Shown piece after piece: positions 14,218 to 16,386 of a stretch of DNA of 16,386 nt. Location: assembly GCA_026786335.1 (NCBI GenBank), contig JAJAYG010000050.1, positions 1 to 16,386 of the forward strand, written 5' to 3'. The DNA comes from Chitinophagales bacterium. GTDB taxonomy: Bacteria; Bacteroidota; Bacteroidia; Chitinophagales; UBA10324. The notes below the pieces were generated by a model. It made no database searches. It had not been told where the DNA came from and saw only the letters and a program-made list of their open reading frames with translations. The position numbers were made by a program, and so were the translations under genes. Within the stretch, counting starts at the first letter, position 1; each line of letters opens with the position of its first letter.

Positions 14218-14610
14218 AATTTAAGCAACCTTGCATCGGATATCGAGTATGTTTATCAGGTAAGAACTTATTGCGCCAATGGTCATGTTTCTGATTGGAG
14301 CGCTATTGATACTTTTAAAACTTTACCTGCAAAACTTTTATCACCCGAAACACTATTGGCAACTTCACTTGAGTTAAGCCCCAATCCTGCTGCGGGTTTT
14401 GTGAATATCGAATTTGAACTGGATGTTGATCAGCCTGTAACCATTTCATTTTACAATGTTGAAGGAAAATTAATTTCAAGTACAACAGAATCATTTTCTG
14501 CAGGCGATCAGTCAATACAATTTGATATTTCGAGTTTTGCCGCAGGATTTTATTTTGCTGAGATTGTTGCAAGTATCGACAAGCAAGTACTAAAATTTGT
14601 TAAGCAATAA
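14218..14610 (+). pseudogene. Detached C-terminal part of the first arylsulfotransferase-like gene: rest of FN3 plus T9SS type A sorting domain
   Basis: Directly after the TAG, in the same frame, 130 further codons run to TAA at 14608-14610. They encode the second half of an FN3 domain (NLSNLASDIEYVYQVRTYC), a linker, and a typical type A T9SS C-terminal domain at about 14365-14607 (LELSPNPAAG at the start, FDISSFAAGFYFAEI, and a final VLKFVKQ). The stretch contains no ATG at all, the only start candidates being codons such as TTG at 14356, so it is not an independent gene. It is either the lost tail of a broken gene or is reached through read-through, recoding, or correction of a sequence error. 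The sorting domain is well preserved, which argues for a recent lesion. The terminator follows 21 bp after the stop. Confidence 0.85.
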
Positions 14611-14630
14611 ACAGATTAGATAAATAAATA

Positions 14631-14668
14631 AAAAGCAGCGGCAAATATTTGCCACTGCTTTTATTTTT
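14631..14668 (+). terminator. Intrinsic terminator after the sorting-domain fragment
   Basis: AAAAGCAG (14631-14638) pairs with CTGCTTTT (14655-14662), and inside it GGCAAAT pairs with ATTTGCC, with one C-A mismatch between the two parts. TTTTATTTTT runs out of the stem on the plus strand. Its place after 14610, not after the TAG at 14217, indicates that the transcriptional unit includes the sorting domain. Confidence 0.85.
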
Positions 14669-14746
14669 CTAACAGGAAATAATAATTTATTTCAAAAAAA
14701 AATACTTCACCTTTATATCCTTCATAAAAACCTAAATCAAAAATCA

Positions 14747-16386
14747 ATGAAACTATTTACACCACTATTAATTTTAATTTCTGCTTCTTGCTTCGGGCAG
14801 TTTCAATTTATCTCCCCTCTCCCAAATTCAACAATGAATAATGTTGAACACAACATTGTAATAAGAGAGGGTTCAATACTTAATTCATCAACTGTTGAAA
14901 GTAAATTATTTACTGTTAATGGCAGCATAAGCGGAACACACCGTTTTAAAACTGTGCTTGCCCGCGATGGCAAAACTATTATTCTTACCCCTGAAAATAA
15001 TTTTTCTTTCAATGAAAAGGTAACTGTAACCATTGCAAGCGGCTTGAAGAGTGAAACAAAAAAGCAAATTGGCCAATATCAATTTTCATTCACCACTCAC
15101 CGCGAATACACTGAAGCTGAAAAAGAAAATTTCAGGAATGCAAAACAGATTTTACTTGATAATGAAAAGGCGAGAAACGGCATCAGTAATGAAGATGGAG
15201 GAGATGAAGTTGAAGAAAGAAATTTTACAGGCGGCTACATGATTTTAAAAGACTCTGCTTCAACGCCCGGTCAATTATTTTTTGATGAATGGGGAAGCGC
15301 AGGCGCAAGTAAATATGATGGCTATAACATTCTTGAACCTAATGGTGATTCAGTTTACTTTAGTCCTAACACTTCATTCTGTACTGATTTTGATTTGAAC
15401 CCGAATGGCTACTTGTCCTACTTCAGCTATGGCTTTTTTGCTGTACTCGATTCAAATTATAATAACATTGATAATTATTATGCAGCTAATGGATTTGGAA
15501 TGGATGCACATGAGTTTACAATGGATGTTGAAGGTAATGCATGGTTTATTGCTACTGATTATGAAGTATTTGATATGACGGTTTATGATCCAAGTTATTG
15601 CTCAAATGCTACAATCATTTACACCGTGATTCAAGAATTAGACAAGGACAAAAATTTGATTTTTGAATGGAACAGTAAAGATCATGTTGACATAACAGAA
15701 GCGCCGCACGAGAACCTTGCTTATTGTTACATTGATTACATGCATACTAACTCAATTGATGTTGACGCCGATGGAAACATAATTACATCAAACCGACACC
15801 TTGATCAAATAATTAAAATCGATAAGAATACAGGCGGATTTATCTGGCGACTTGGAGGTGACAGCAATCAATTTACATTTATCAATGAGCCAGAGCCGTT
15901 TACCTATGAGCATTGTGCAAGAGAACTTGAAAATGGAAATATTATTTTATGGGATAACGGTGATTGGCATTCACCGGCACATTCTATGGCAAAAGAATAT
16001 CAACTGGATCTTGAAAATAAAACAGCTACTCTTGTTTGGAGCTATCAACCATTAACTTACCAATACAACAAAGCCTACTGGTGGGCAATGGGTAGTGTTC
16101 AGCGTTTATCAAACGGAAATACGATGATAGGTGGTGGCTGGGATGGCAGTAGCAGTCCGCAATCAAATTTCTATGAGGTTACCCCTACAGGTAAGGTTGT
16201 TTGGGAACTCGAACTTAACAATACAAAAAATCTGGTTTCATACCGTGTTCATAAACATTCATGGAATCCTTGCGCTCCTGTAAATCCGGCTGGTATTAAA
16301 GTTAAAAAAATTACGAGCACCTCTGCAAAAGTTGTTTGGGATTCAGTGAGCAATGCAACATCTTATGATGTTCAATACCGCAAAGC
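14747..16386 (+). CDS. Secreted arylsulfotransferase-like protein, second paralogue, open at window end
   Basis: From the ATG at 14747 an uninterrupted frame of 546 codons plus two bases runs off the window. It has the same layout as the gene before it: signal peptide (MKLFTPLLILISASCFG|Q), SbsA-like Ig domain (about 20-118), ASST domain with H255 in DAHEF, H333 in YMHTNS, H389 in YEHCAR and R350 in SNRHLDQ, and FIWRLGGDSNQF. An FN3 domain begins at about 516. Residue numbering differs from the first copy by at most one or two positions, and many blocks are identical, so the two are tandem duplicates. The active-site set is complete. By analogy it should continue into the rest of FN3 and a T9SS type A sorting domain beyond the window; this cannot be seen. 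A strong terminator separates it from the first copy, so it probably has its own promoter in 14669-14746. Confidence 0.9.
   Translation, partial: MKLFTPLLILISASCFGQFQFISPLPNSTMNNVEHNIVIREGSILNSSTVESKLFTVNGSISGTHRFKTVLARDGKTIILTPENNFSFNEKVTVTIASGLKSETKKQIGQYQFSFTTHREYTEAEKENFRNAKQILLDNEKARNGISNEDGGDEVEERNFTGGYMILKDSASTPGQLFFDEWGSAGASKYDGYNILEPNGDSVYFSPNTSFCTDFDLNPNGYLSYFSYGFFAVLDSNYNNIDNYYAANGFGMDAHEFTMDVEGNAWFIATDYEVFDMTVYDPSYCSNATIIYTVIQELDKDKNLIFEWNSKDHVDITEAPHENLAYCYIDYMHTNSIDVDADGNIITSNRHLDQIIKIDKNTGGFIWRLGGDSNQFTFINEPEPFTYEHCARELENGNIILWDNGDWHSPAHSMAKEYQLDLENKTATLVWSYQPLTYQYNKAYWWAMGSVQRLSNGNTMIGGGWDGSSSPQSNFYEVTPTGKVVWELELNNTKNLVSYRVHKHSWNPCAPVNPAGIKVKKITSTSAKVVWDSVSNATSYDVQYRK
16295..16386 (+). 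repeat. 92-bp block identical to 14080-14171 (copy 2)
   Basis: The second copy of the exact repeat starts at ATTAAAGTTAAA and reaches the last base of the window, so its true right end is unknown. It lies at the corresponding position of the paralogous FN3 domain and in the same reading frame. Confidence 0.95.

Noticed and set aside
14356..14610. Independent small gene for the T9SS sorting domain starting at a TTG
   Set aside because: There is no ATG in the fragment and no promoter. FN3 sequence continues upstream in the same frame right up to the TAG, so it is the tail of the preceding gene.
14803..16055. Short open frames overlapping the second arylsulfotransferase-like gene
   Set aside because: They are out of frame with a continuous 546-codon frame that matches the neighbouring paralogue along its whole length.

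Overview
The window looks like a chromosomal segment of a Bacteroidota bacterium. The evidence is two proteins ending in the gliding-motility-associated C-terminal domain (CHU_C, type B sorting signal of the type IX secretion system), SprB-type repeats, a type A T9SS sorting domain, AT-rich DNA, no Shine-Dalgarno sequences ahead of starts, and promoter-like TTG...TAnnTTTG-type pairs. The order or family cannot be fixed from this stretch alone. No tRNA, rRNA, IS element, phage gene or CRISPR array was seen, and no gene-free gap is longer than about 230 bases.

Layout. Bases 1-125 hold the end of a phosphate ABC transporter ATPase (pstB), followed after 19 bp by an Rrf2-family regulator with four clustered cysteines (145-600). 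A regulatory-looking spacer with three inverted repeats precedes a Kef/CPA2-type cation:proton antiporter (813-2177). A minus-strand putative lipoprotein (2196-2924) converges on the antiporter. Next come two large, divergently transcribed T9SS cargo proteins: a 1052-residue protein on the minus strand (3042-6200, with a clear terminator at its end) and a 775-residue protein on the plus strand (6423-8750). Both carry SprB repeats and a CHU_C tail. A small CBU_0592-like membrane protein (8808-9053) converges on a full-length signal peptide peptidase SppA (9079-10848). A deoxynucleoside kinase (11076-11708) shares a hairpin terminator region with a convergent FAS1-domain lipoprotein (11790-12347).

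The right end holds two tandem, same-strand paralogues of a secreted arylsulfotransferase-like protein. Each has a signal peptide, an SbsA-like Ig domain, an arylsulfotransferase domain with three conserved histidines, and the start of a fibronectin III domain. The second is open at the window edge. The first is interrupted by an in-frame TAG at 14215-14217. After it the same frame continues without any ATG through the rest of the FN3 domain and a T9SS type A sorting domain to 14610, just before a strong terminator. The two copies are diverged at DNA level except for a 92-bp block in the FN3 region that is identical and runs to the very end of the window.

Most of the genes encode envelope or secreted products: T9SS cargo, lipoproteins, SppA and transport. 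The most notable points are the stop codon that separates an enzyme from its secretion signal, the identical block shared by the two paralogues, and the palindromes overlapping a candidate promoter between the Rrf2 regulator and the antiporter.
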